Source: Parabacteroides sp.
Lineage (GTDB): Bacteria; Bacteroidota; Bacteroidia; Bacteroidales; Tannerellaceae
NCBI GenBank assembly: GCA_019417325.1
Contig: DXVO01000001.1
Location: forward strand, 186,001 to 250,000
Reading direction: 5' to 3'
DNA: 64,000 nt
The notes beneath the pieces were generated by a model, which saw nothing but the letters and a program-made list of their open reading frames with translations, did no database searches and was not told the DNA's origin. This document shows positions 1 through 6,956 of the stretch, piece after piece (position 1 is the stretch's first letter; each line of letters begins with the position of its first letter). The position numbers were made by a program, and so were the translations under genes.

Positions 1-2
1 AT

Positions 3-101
3 GGCAAATATATAACCTATACCTTCAAGCAACCGGTAAGATTTAGAATAAACCAGGTTCGTGGGACAAATGCGGCATTGAGTGGAATCTTTTTCAATTG
101 A
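3..101 (+). CDS. C-terminal end of a surface or secreted protein (partial)
   Basis: An open frame enters from the left edge and stops with TGA at 99-101. The visible tail ends RINQVRGTNAALSGIFFN. This alternating hydrophobic pattern closing on SGIFF looks like the last strands of a beta-sandwich domain found at the C-terminus of many Bacteroidetes secreted or surface proteins. The function of the full gene cannot be told from 32 residues. A terminator-like hairpin follows at 121-160, supporting this frame as the real end of a plus-strand gene. Confidence 0.5.
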   Translation, partial: GKYITYTFKQPVRFRINQVRGTNAALSGIFFN

Positions 102-120
102 CAGCGACAACAAAACAAAG

Positions 121-160
121 AAAGGGAGCAAGTTTTTTAAAAGAAACTTACTCCCTTTTT
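121..160 (+). terminator. Rho-independent terminator after the left-edge gene
   Basis: Arms 124-135 and 144-155 pair over 12 positions with one mismatch, and the flanking A run (121-123) can pair with the T run at 156-160. The T-tract lies on the plus strand, so it fits the end of the partial gene at 3-101. It may also work for the minus-strand gene at 255-854. Confidence 0.65.
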
Positions 161-254
161 ATTGACTAAAAATCAGTCCGTTAAAAACCGACAACTATCT
201 ATCTGACAATACATTCCTTTACCATACAAAGAACTTGCAATAGTGCTTTGAGTT

Positions 255-854
255 TTACATTCTATATCTCAAGCCTGCAATAACAGTCCCCATATGGCCG
301 AAGCCGACTTCCACAAATCCGGCAATCTGCCGACCCAATTCAATTCCAATGGGAGAAACCTGATACATAAAGAAAGCTTTTGTCTTATATGCTTGCTGAG
401 GCTGCTGATTATCCACATAAGATGCTTTTGCCGTTGCAATAGCAACACCTGCATTCACACGGGAATATAAATTGACAAAGTTATAATTATACCAATTATA
501 CTTAAATGAGGGGCAGATCGTATAAGTAGAATACAGATAAGTACCTATCTCTTGTTTGTTATGCAAGATATATTTGTCATTATTGGAATATGAGAAAACC
601 ATACCTATTCCCCACTCTTCATCCGGATAAAATAAATAGCTGATATTGATTGCACCAAACTTCGCCTTATCATCATGAATATCTACTGCATTCGTTGGAG
701 TAAAATAGTTATTATAATGATTCAACAAATCCCAAACAGGCAAAGCACCATAGCTCAGCGAGACTTCATGCTGCAAGTCTGTCCAATCCTCCGCCTTGCT
801 CTGATAAGTCAAGGATAACAACAACAATGTCAATAATAATAATTTTTTTTTCAT
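255..854 (-). CDS. Small outer-membrane beta-barrel-like protein
   Basis: A 199-residue protein with a clear N-terminal signal peptide: MKKK, then a Leu-rich core, cut near SKAED. The mature part is rich in Tyr, Asn and alternating aromatic residues (for example FKYNWYNYNFVNLYSRVNAG) and ends in an aromatic/basic strand, IAGLRYRM. This is typical of small 8-stranded outer-membrane barrels. No specific family was recognised. It is transcribed away from the HAD gene at 971, and both promoters must lie in 855-970. Confidence 0.65.
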   Translation of the reverse strand: MKKKLLLLTLLLLSLTYQSKAEDWTDLQHEVSLSYGALPVWDLLNHYNNYFTPTNAVDIHDDKAKFGAINISYLFYPDEEWGIGMVFSYSNNDKYILHNKQEIGTYLYSTYTICPSFKYNWYNYNFVNLYSRVNAGVAIATAKASYVDNQQPQQAYKTKAFFMYQVSPIGIELGRQIAGFVEVGFGHMGTVIAGLRYRM

Positions 855-938
855 ATTCTTCTGTTTTTATTGGTAATAATTAAATCCGGTAATCTCAGTA
901 TTAGCAATCAAAGATATAACATTTCGGTAGGATTTTTA

Positions 939-946
939 TAACTTTG
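939..946 (+). promoter_or_regulatory. Bacteroidetes -7 box (TAACTTTG) for the HAD gene
   Basis: The octamer matches TAnnTTTG, the sigma-ABfr -7 element. Transcription should start near 953. This rules out the upstream TTG at 944 as start codon, because it lies inside the promoter, and supports ATG 971. Confidence 0.65.
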
Positions 947-970
947 CCTATATTTTTTAAGCAAAGTAAA

Positions 971-1711
971 ATGATTCGACAAGCAATTAAAAATTATCTG
1001 CAGAAACAAAAGCAAACTGAAATATCTCCAAAAGCTGTATTATTTGACATGGACGGTGTTTTGTATGACTCTATGCGCTTCCATTCCCGTTCATGGTATG
1101 AGACAGCCACTCATCATCATTTAATCTCAACTCCCGAAATTTTTTATATGTATGAGGGGCGTACAGGAGAAAGTACAATTAACGAACTATATAGGAAGAC
1201 ATTCAACAGGGATGCTACAGAAGAAGAAAAACAATCTATCTACGAAGAAAAAGCAGCACTGTTCAATAAATATAACGATGGAAAAGCAATGCGCGGTGCC
1301 GCTGAAGTTCTATCGGAGGTAAAAGAATATGGATTGCAAAGCCTTGTTGTGACAGGTTCCGGACAACATAGCCTGATAGAAAAACTGGAACATACTTATC
1401 CTGGGCATTTTCAACGGGAAAAGATGGTTACAGCTTTCGATGTTAAATATGGAAAGCCTCATCCCGAACCTTATCTGATGGGATTAAAAAAAGCAGGCGT
1501 CAAGGCGAATGAGGCTTTTGTGGTAGAAAATGCCCCAATGGGAGTAACAGCTGCCGTTGCCGCCGGAATTTTCACTATTGCTGTAAATACAGGACCTCTT
1601 GCCGATCATGTATTGGAAGATGCCGGAGCCAATCTGCTCTATCCTGATATGCACAGTCTGGCAAAAGACTGGGATAACATCATGAAGACAATTCAAAATA
1701 TGAAGATATAA
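971..1711 (+). CDS. HAD-superfamily hydrolase, beta-phosphoglucomutase-like
   Basis: A 246-residue cytosolic HAD phosphatase or phosphomutase. Motif I is LFDMDGVLYDSM near residue 25, with the two catalytic Asp of DxD. Motif II is VVTGSG, motif III is the Lys in KPHPEPYLMG, and motif IV is VVENAPMGVTAA. A helical cap between motifs I and II is the subclass I cap of the beta-PGM/phosphatase branch. The substrate cannot be assigned. The start was moved from TTG 944 to ATG 971 because a -7 box covers 939-946. A strong terminator follows, so it looks monocistronic. Confidence 0.85.
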   Translation: MIRQAIKNYLQKQKQTEISPKAVLFDMDGVLYDSMRFHSRSWYETATHHHLISTPEIFYMYEGRTGESTINELYRKTFNRDATEEEKQSIYEEKAALFNKYNDGKAMRGAAEVLSEVKEYGLQSLVVTGSGQHSLIEKLEHTYPGHFQREKMVTAFDVKYGKPHPEPYLMGLKKAGVKANEAFVVENAPMGVTAAVAAGIFTIAVNTGPLADHVLEDAGANLLYPDMHSLAKDWDNIMKTIQNMKI

Positions 1712-1732
1712 ATCCAATATTCATTACGACTT

Positions 1733-1772
1733 AATATGGCGGGCATAACAAAATATGTTCGCCATATTTTTT
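1733..1772 (+). terminator. Terminator of the HAD gene
   Basis: A 15-bp stem (1733-1747 with 1754-1768, including G-T pairs), 6-nt loop and a T run through 1772. It starts 22 bases after the HAD stop codon. Confidence 0.8.
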
Positions 1773-1892
1773 ATATCATAATATAGTTTGTACTAAAGAA
1801 AAAACAATAATTTTACGAATTGAATTTGTTATTTGTAAACGCTCTTAAATTAATCCGGGAGGCAATAATCGCTTTCGAAAAATTATCGAAAA

Positions 1893-2332
1893 ATGAAAAA
1901 CGAACTTTTATGTTTTCTTTTCTCTCTCTTCTCTCTTTTCAGTTGTCAGACAAATGAAAAAACAGAAATGGAGGTTGCTCAGATGATGCATGGAACATGG
2001 ATCACAAAGAGCTATATAAACAGTATAAAACAGACTCTTTCACCTTATAAGAGTCGTTCGCTATTGAAAGGAATACCTGAAATCGACATCGACTCTAAAC
2101 AACTTGTCCGATTCGATTCACTTACCGTTGCCCTCAATATAAACAACCACGAAGCATTTGATTTTTATCTTGTCCCTGAAAAAGGGGAAACACCTCTCTC
2201 GCTTTGTTTCAATCGGCAATCAACGATTCGCTTATATATCAGTTAGGATTAGAGATAGCAAATGCAGATACGTTGTTAGTACTTTACAGCTACAACAAGC
2301 AGGGAGTTTTTTAATAAAAAACTGCGGGAAAA
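1893..2332 (+). pseudogene. 5' half of a disrupted lipoprotein gene (two frameshifts)
   Basis: It begins with a lipoprotein signal (MKNELLCFLF...LFSCQTNEK; lipobox Cys). The intact frame runs to a stop at 2246. Natural-looking sequence continues in the -1 frame if one T is restored to the TTT run at 2207-2209, reading FQSAINDSLIYQLGLEIA. That frame hits TAA at 2312-2314 unless one T is removed from the T6 run at 2307-2312, after which it reads NKKLREK up to 2332. The remainder appears to resume at 5343. The joined product would be about 270 residues. The family was not recognised; the GTW motif near residue 32 recalls lipocalin-like folds. Sequencing error at the two homopolymers cannot be excluded. 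Confidence 0.6.
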
Positions 2333-2611
2333 GTTTAATTAACTTATAGTCAAGACGTAAAGAGTAGAAAGTTAGGTGACAGGTAACGAATTAGTAACGG
2401 TGCGGGGTTCTTTGCGTTTCTTCGCTCTGCGCTGATAACTTGGTACAAATGTACAAAAATAGACTGAAAATAGGAAATAAATACGGTCTTTTTTTTATTG
2501 GGGGATTTTTGATGGAGAACGGATGGACTGGAAATGAAAGGGGTGCAAAAAGAGGATTGCACAGTGCATTTTTACGAGATTGTAAATATTTGATATTCAG
2601 AGTATATTTTA

Positions 2612-2661
2612 CTGGTGCAGGGTGCAGCTATATATATAGATATAGCTGCACCCTGCACCAG
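2612..2661. repeat. Perfect palindrome, 22-bp arms, 6-nt loop
   Basis: Arms 2612-2633 and 2640-2661 are perfectly complementary. The outer part is GC-rich with a repeated GGTGCAG/GTGCAGC pattern and the inner part is alternating AT. No T-tract follows on either strand, so it is not a standard terminator. It lies in the gene-poor left part of the insertion. Confidence 0.85.
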
Positions 2662-2673
2662 CCTTTTCAACTG

Positions 2674-2857
2674 CTATATAATTGAGGTGATTTGCAGGAA
2701 TTGGGAACGGTTATAGTTACAATAGGTAGCAATGGGAAGGTTGGTACATTCTGGTGCGGTATCTATACCTGTTAGTTTAAGTTTACGAGCAATCTCTAAT
2801 CCTTATTAGTAATACATTTCGTAGTTATGAATCATGTAACAGATCATTGTGCGATTG
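2674..2857 (-). pseudogene. Decayed coding remnant, reverse strand
   Basis: Read on the minus strand from about 2857 to the TAG at 2674-2676, the sequence looks protein-like (MICYMIHNYEMYY, two in-frame stops, then GLEIARKLKLTGIDTAPECT and more). It has no intact start. The family is not identified. It may be the relic of a gene carried or interrupted by an earlier insertion. Confidence 0.35.
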
Positions 2858-3087
2858 ACTGTAAGGGATGCTTTTTTATAGGATAGAGGAAAAAACTAAC
2901 AGATTCCTTTGTGGGTGATTAGACAAAACCGTATTTTTAGAGGCATAATACTGATATTGATGAATTATCAGAATGTATGTGATAAAAATCAGAATAGAGA
3001 ATAGAAGGAAATAGCGTAAATTTGCCCAATGTTGTCATTAAGTAGATAAGAAAATGAATTTGTAATCGCCATCTAACATAAGACATT

Positions 3088-4227
3088 ATGCCTGACGAAA
3101 TAAAGAATATAAAAACATACCGGAAAAAAGAACGCATGATTCTCTCCCGCTCCATACGGAGAAGGAGAAGATATATTGAGGTAGCTTTCGGAAATAACGA
3201 TGCTGCAAGGCTATTGTTGTCAAAGGAGAAGGGTGTGCTGTTTGAAAGTGACAAGGCATACCTGCCAGCAGAAGACTTTGTTTTGGCAGAGTTCTTCAAC
3301 CGTTATGTGAATCTTGCATTTATTGACTATTCCAAAGTAACAGACACTACAAATAAACCGGAGAAAGAAAAGACCATCCGCCCGGAACTGCCTGCGGGCT
3401 TTTTGGAAAAGCTGAAACAGATGCGTTACAGCGATCATACAATACGGGTATATACTACCTATATCGGAGATTTTCAACAGTATTTTGCCGGAAGCAACCT
3501 GAAAAGGATTTCGCCGGACGAAATAAATGCTTACCTGCTTCATCTGATAGACAAGAAAAATATCTCTTCCTGCCAACAGAACCAACGTATCAACGCAATC
3601 AAGTTCTATTATGAAAAGGTGCTGGGTAACGAACGTCACTGCTACAAGGTAAACCGTGCAAAGCGTGAGAAGGCATTGCCGGATGTATTGAGCAAGGAAG
3701 AAGTGAAAGACTTTCTAACAGTAGCTAAAGAAGATTTGCGGTTTTATTGCATGTATTCGCTACTGTACTCGGCAGGGCTTCGTATCAGCGAATTGCTGAA
3801 TTTAAAACCGGATGATATAAACATTTCCCGTTCACTGATACATGTGCGACAGGGAAAAGGGAAGAAAGACCGATATACGCTGCTATCCAAACCGTTTATC
3901 AATAAACTGGAAGAATATAGGATAGCATATCAGCCGGAAAAGTGGCTTTTTGAACGTGAAGCCGGAGTACAATTCTCTGAAAGTATCGTTTCCAAAAAAC
4001 TGAAAGAGATAGCCAATGAAGCAGGAATAACAAAAAGAGTATATCCCCACTTGTTCCGCCATTCGTTCGCTACACATTTGATAGAACAAGGAACGGACTT
4101 GAAAATCATAAAAGAACTGTTGGGGCATGAAAATATTAGAACAACAGAGATGTACGTCCATATTGCAGACACTTACAAAAGCAAAATTAAAAGTCCGTTG
4201 GACGATATTTTAGAAGAAGAGATTTAA
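3088..4227 (+). CDS. Tyrosine recombinase/integrase (XerC/D-like)
   Basis: A 379-residue site-specific recombinase. It has an N-terminal extension of about 100 residues, a SAM-like core-binding domain (about 102-190) and a catalytic domain with all key residues visible: R232 in GLRISELL, K257 in RQGKGKKDR, H321 and R324 in HLFRHSFATH, H347 in LLGHENI and nucleophile Y356 in TTEMYVHI. The C-terminal KIKSPLDDIL resembles integron and Bacteroidetes cassette integrases, but the stretch between K257 and H321 is too short for the IntI-specific insertion. An attC-like hairpin starts 19 bases after the stop. It is likely responsible for the neighbouring cassettes (inference). Confidence 0.9.
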   Translation: MPDEIKNIKTYRKKERMILSRSIRRRRRYIEVAFGNNDAARLLLSKEKGVLFESDKAYLPAEDFVLAEFFNRYVNLAFIDYSKVTDTTNKPEKEKTIRPELPAGFLEKLKQMRYSDHTIRVYTTYIGDFQQYFAGSNLKRISPDEINAYLLHLIDKKNISSCQQNQRINAIKFYYEKVLGNERHCYKVNRAKREKALPDVLSKEEVKDFLTVAKEDLRFYCMYSLLYSAGLRISELLNLKPDDINISRSLIHVRQGKGKKDRYTLLSKPFINKLEEYRIAYQPEKWLFEREAGVQFSESIVSKKLKEIANEAGITKRVYPHLFRHSFATHLIEQGTDLKIIKELLGHENIRTTEMYVHIADTYKSKIKSPLDDILEEEI

Positions 4228-4245
4228 TAAAATACTTAGAGAAAA

Positions 4246-4291
4246 TAACAGCGGAACATTAAATGACCGCTGTTAGCATAACGTTAGTTGC
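4246..4291 (+). other. attC-like recombination site
   Basis: TAACAGCGG (4246-4254) and CCGCTGTTA (4267-4275) form a perfect 9-bp stem with a 12-nt loop. GTTAGTTGC follows at 4283-4291. The exact reverse complement GCAACTAAC lies at 5011-5019, just after the next ORF. Inverted ends flanking a single promoterless ORF are the layout of an integron-type cassette. The strict consensus GTTRRRY is not fully met, so the label is attC-like only. Confidence 0.5.
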
Positions 4292-4310
4292 AGCCCAAAA
4301 TGAAATAAAA

Positions 4311-5006
4311 ATGAATGTAATATCGGAAAAAGAATATTCGTTCTCAAATGCGCTTTTTTGGAACGTAATGTTGCATCATCATATTCAAGCCTTTGATGAA
4401 GAAAGGGATGTGAATTTTGATGAAGTATGGGATGAAGAACTTGTACTAACATTGTTGGATAAAAAGAAGTACAAGGAATATAGCTGTTGGCTATCTCAAA
4501 TTGATCTGAGAACATCTGCAAATCAAGATGAAATAGAAAACCCAAGGATTCTAATACTTCCTATCGGCAGTGATATTGTATTGACTATAGAATTTCATCC
4601 TTGTTGTACATATTATTTTTTGAATGACACTTTAATCGGGGAAGTTAGTGGCAACTTTCACTTGAAGTATCTCACATATTCGGAATTAATGCGGATTACA
4701 AAAGAGAAATATGGAGATGTACTGTTCCATTTACTCTTACCTTTGTCTGCAATCAGGGAACAAGAAAAAGACATAGCACTTAATGAAATAATCCAACGAT
4801 TGCAACAAATTCCCTTATTCAAGGAACATTCCGCATATATAGGTAAATGTATCTTGAATGGATTATTAATACCCAACTCTGACATACAAGAAATTCCCAA
4901 GATAGGAACGATATGTACAAGTAATCATTCATATAGAAATGCTTTGGTATATGATGATGAAAGGCAGGAAATAAAGGAGCTAAATATCCTTTTGTCAAGA
5001 TTATAA
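4311..5006 (+). CDS. Hypothetical cassette protein
   Basis: A 231-residue acidic, soluble protein with no signal peptide or membrane segment, starting MNVISEKEYSFSNALFWNVM. The longer start at ATG 4263 would translate the attC-like stem, so ATG 4311 is preferred. The Glu/Asp-rich first half and WNVMLHHHIQAFDEERD pattern are reminiscent of contact-dependent immunity proteins, but no family can be named. It is bracketed by inverted GTTAGTTGC/GCAACTAAC ends and appears AT-richer than the flanking genes, as expected for acquired cassette DNA. Confidence 0.65.
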   Translation: MNVISEKEYSFSNALFWNVMLHHHIQAFDEERDVNFDEVWDEELVLTLLDKKKYKEYSCWLSQIDLRTSANQDEIENPRILILPIGSDIVLTIEFHPCCTYYFLNDTLIGEVSGNFHLKYLTYSELMRITKEKYGDVLFHLLLPLSAIREQEKDIALNEIIQRLQQIPLFKEHSAYIGKCILNGLLIPNSDIQEIPKIGTICTSNHSYRNALVYDDERQEIKELNILLSRL

Positions 5007-5010
5007 ATAT

Positions 5011-5027
5011 GCAACTAACAAGCGGAT
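5011..5027 (+). other. Second attC-like half-site
   Basis: GCAACTAACAAGCGGAT directly follows the cassette ORF. Its first nine bases are the reverse complement of 4283-4291, and its TAACA-GCGG core matches 4246-4254. A paired right half (CCGCT...GTTAGTTGC) is not found before the next ORF, so this copy looks degenerate or incomplete. Confidence 0.4.
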
Positions 5028-5091
5028 TAATCTCCTATAAAGGTCGATTATCCACAGAACATTAGTAACCTCAACAATAAAATAGAAAGAT

Positions 5092-5355
5092 ATGATAAAA
5101 ATCAACTTTTATTTAAATTCGTTAGACGACAGAGTTAGTCCTTTTGAATTAGGGGATTTTGAATTATGTCTAAATGAAGAAGTATTAATAACTTCCAAAA
5201 ACACAGTTCCGAATCAATCCATGATGGTTTTTATTTCTGCATTAGATTTGTTAAATGGGATAAATAGATTGCAATGCGATAAGAAAAGATTTCTTTTTAT
5301 TGGTGCGGATTCATCATTTGCTATTTCTTTTATGTCGAAAAAACAGAGTATATAA
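5092..5355 (+). CDS. Truncated hypothetical protein at the right insertion edge
   Basis: An 87-residue ORF starting MIKINFYLNSLDDRVSPFEL, preceded by a purine-rich AGAAAGAT stretch. It appears soluble and acidic. The run RFLFIGADSSFAISF looks like the middle of a longer domain. The last codons, from about 5343, belong to the host lipoprotein gene, including the TAA at 5353-5355, so the natural C-terminus has been lost. It is probably a second cassette gene cut off by the insertion boundary. The function is unknown. Confidence 0.5.
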   Translation: MIKINFYLNSLDDRVSPFELGDFELCLNEEVLITSKNTVPNQSMMVFISALDLLNGINRLQCDKKRFLFIGADSSFAISFMSKKQSI

Positions 5356-5723
5356 GGTTCATGGATTTTGTCGAGCCTATCCCTACCACCAACAACGGTA
5401 TTCAGCGGTTTGTCAATCAAACTCTGTTCGCTGGCAATTACAACCTGTATGACTCTAAAAAGCAAAAAGTAGCTTCCGTAACGTTAGATCAGGAAGGTGG
5501 CATATCCGATTTCTTTCCGAACTTTTGTTATTACATTGCTACGGACTTTGCTATAGACTATCAAAACAACGCCGATCAGTTCTATATGAACCCCGGGCAC
5601 GGTTATGAAGAGACTTATATCTTTGAAATGAATTCCCTTGGATTCGACCTTTATCAAATAAAAGATATGAATGCCCCATCACTTCAAAAAGGCGAAAGGG
5701 TTTACCGGTTTGAGAGAAAATAG
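5343..5723 (+). pseudogene. 3' half of the disrupted lipoprotein gene
   Basis: The frame reads TEYIRFMDFVEPIPTTNNG and ends at TAG 5721-5723. Joined to NKKLREK at 2313-2332 it gives an uninterrupted natural-looking protein with no lost residues. On its own it has no signal peptide, although a short ORF could start at ATG 5361. Its Tyr/Phe-rich, strand-like sequence (FAGNYNLYDSKKQKVASVTL) matches the style of the 5' half. It could alternatively be an independent 120-residue protein. Confidence 0.6.
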
Positions 5724-5852
5724 TTTTTTACTATTTTTGAGTATATGATCTTTAACTCAACTTCCTCTAACAGCTCTTCAATTAAGTTAGTCCTATAAAC
5801 ATCTACTAAGACCTTCTATTTTTGAACATCATTATCTGTGACAATAAAAGAA

Positions 5853-5891
5853 CAGGGCGTTGCGAATATTCAATTTATTTACTACGCCCTG
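5853..5891 (-). terminator. Terminator of the sugar isomerase gene
   Basis: An 8-bp perfect stem (5853-5860 with 5884-5891). On the minus strand it is followed by a U-rich stretch, 27 bases past the stop of the isomerase gene. It may also end transcription from the pseudogene side. Confidence 0.55.
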
Positions 5892-5917
5892 ATTAAATTT
5901 CCAACCGGAAAAGTCGT

Positions 5918-6805
5918 TTATTTTACATAATCCGCATTGTTCAGAAAATCATAACTCTGCTGGCAACTTGCAACCGGATCATTGTTTGTGTACTGTTCAA
6001 CTTCCACATACCAGTCTTTAATGTTGTTTGCGTACATCTGATCAAAAATAGGTTTAAAGTTCATCTTGCCACTTGCGCCGATTTCCTTTTCATCCTTGAT
6101 ATGGATAGCCTTGAACTGGCTTGGACGGTTTTTCAAATAAGCAACAGGATCACCACCACCAACTGTTACCCAATATACGTCCATTTCAAAGAATACGTGG
6201 TTCGGGCTTACATTATCCAGCAGATAATCATAAATCAACTGGTCGCCGATTTTACGGAATTCAAAATCATGGTTGTGATAACCGAATGCGATACTTGCAG
6301 CAGCCGTCTTATAACCTACAGTATTGAAATAATCACAATACATTTTAAGGTCGTCTAATGTAGTCTGTTCATTAACCGGCATCCAGGGCTGAACCATATA
6401 TTTTACACCCAGTTCGTTGTGAGCATCGATTGCCTGATCCCACCAGCCCATTACTTCTGCTTCTTTTTCCTTAGTGAAAGCCTGTCCAAGGTGTGCGCTT
6501 GTACACTTCATACCCAAGTCGTTCACCATTTTCTTAAATTCAGAAGGAGCTAAACCATATATCTTACCATTGTCATAGCTTGCTGTTTCCAAATTCTTAT
6601 ACCCTATTTTAGAAGCTGTTTCCAGTACTTTCTGAATACCTTCTTCTTTTACAAGGTCTCTTAATGAATACAACTGAAGCCCTATATATTTAGATGATTC
6701 GGAAGATGCAGCTTTTCCTGCACATGAAGATAACAACTGAGGAGCTACCACACCTCCGGCTAACATAATAGATGCCCGCTTTAAAAAATCACGTCTGCTT
6801 TGCAT
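5918..6805 (-). CDS. Sugar phosphate isomerase/epimerase, Tat-type lipoprotein
   Basis: A 295-residue xylose-isomerase-like TIM barrel exported to the periplasm. The N-terminus MQSRRDFLKRASIMLAGGV is a twin-arginine signal, followed by a lipobox-like LSSCAG. Barrel signatures are IGLQLYSLRD at the first strand and the metal-ligand strands FEMDVYWV, AIHIKDE and WYVEVEQ. The start is ATG 6805, because the upstream in-frame TTG at 6841-6839 overlaps the -7 box at 6839-6846. It is divergent from a DUF1080 protein; such pairs are known in 3-keto-sugar processing, so the substrate may be a keto-glycoside or keto-sugar (inference). Confidence 0.85.
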   Translation of the reverse strand: MQSRRDFLKRASIMLAGGVVAPQLLSSCAGKAASSESSKYIGLQLYSLRDLVKEEGIQKVLETASKIGYKNLETASYDNGKIYGLAPSEFKKMVNDLGMKCTSAHLGQAFTKEKEAEVMGWWDQAIDAHNELGVKYMVQPWMPVNEQTTLDDLKMYCDYFNTVGYKTAAASIAFGYHNHDFEFRKIGDQLIYDYLLDNVSPNHVFFEMDVYWVTVGGGDPVAYLKNRPSQFKAIHIKDEKEIGASGKMNFKPIFDQMYANNIKDWYVEVEQYTNNDPVASCQQSYDFLNNADYVK

Positions 6806-6838
6806 AGTACTAAAAATTAAGTTTCTTGAGAATTTTTG

Positions 6839-6846
6839 CAAAAGTA
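6839..6846 (-). promoter_or_regulatory. -7 box (TACTTTTG) of the sugar isomerase gene
   Basis: The reverse strand reads TACTTTTG, matching TAnnTTTG, 33 bases before ATG 6805. Confidence 0.6.
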
Positions 6847-6919
6847 AAACTATAATTGCAGTATACCTGTCATTATTCAGTTAAAATCAGCAAAAATGTT
6901 ATCTTCTTTTTATTTTTCT

Positions 6920-6927
6920 TACCTTTG
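6920..6927 (+). promoter_or_regulatory. -7 box (TACCTTTG) of the DUF1080-PHP gene
   Basis: TACCTTTG, a full TAnnTTTG match, lies 30 bases before ATG 6957. It is back-to-back with the promoter at 6839-6846. Confidence 0.65.
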
Positions 6928-6956
6928 TAAGAACAATCAACTCAATTCGATATACT

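Larger units (their letters stand above)
2333..5341. mobile_element. About 3.0-kb insertion with recombinase and cassette-like ORFs
   Basis: This segment separates two same-strand pieces that read as one lipoprotein gene. GAAAA occurs at both junctions (2328-2332 and 5337-5341), which could be a 5-bp target duplication or chance. Inside are a palindrome, a decayed reverse-strand coding stretch, a tyrosine recombinase, attC-like sites and two small ORFs that look AT-richer than the flanking genes. The right edge falls inside the second ORF. Boundaries are inferred from restoring the reading frame, not from recognised terminal repeats. Confidence 0.55.

Noticed and set aside
944..970. TTG start giving a longer HAD protein
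   Set aside because: It overlaps the -7 promoter box at 939-946, so it would not be in the transcript.
2440..2685. 81-codon plus-strand ORF
   Set aside because: It runs through the palindrome, has no family-like sequence and overlaps a reverse-strand relic.
4263..4310. Longer N-terminus for the cassette ORF
   Set aside because: These codons translate the attC-like stem and spacer; ATG 4311 starts the natural-looking protein.
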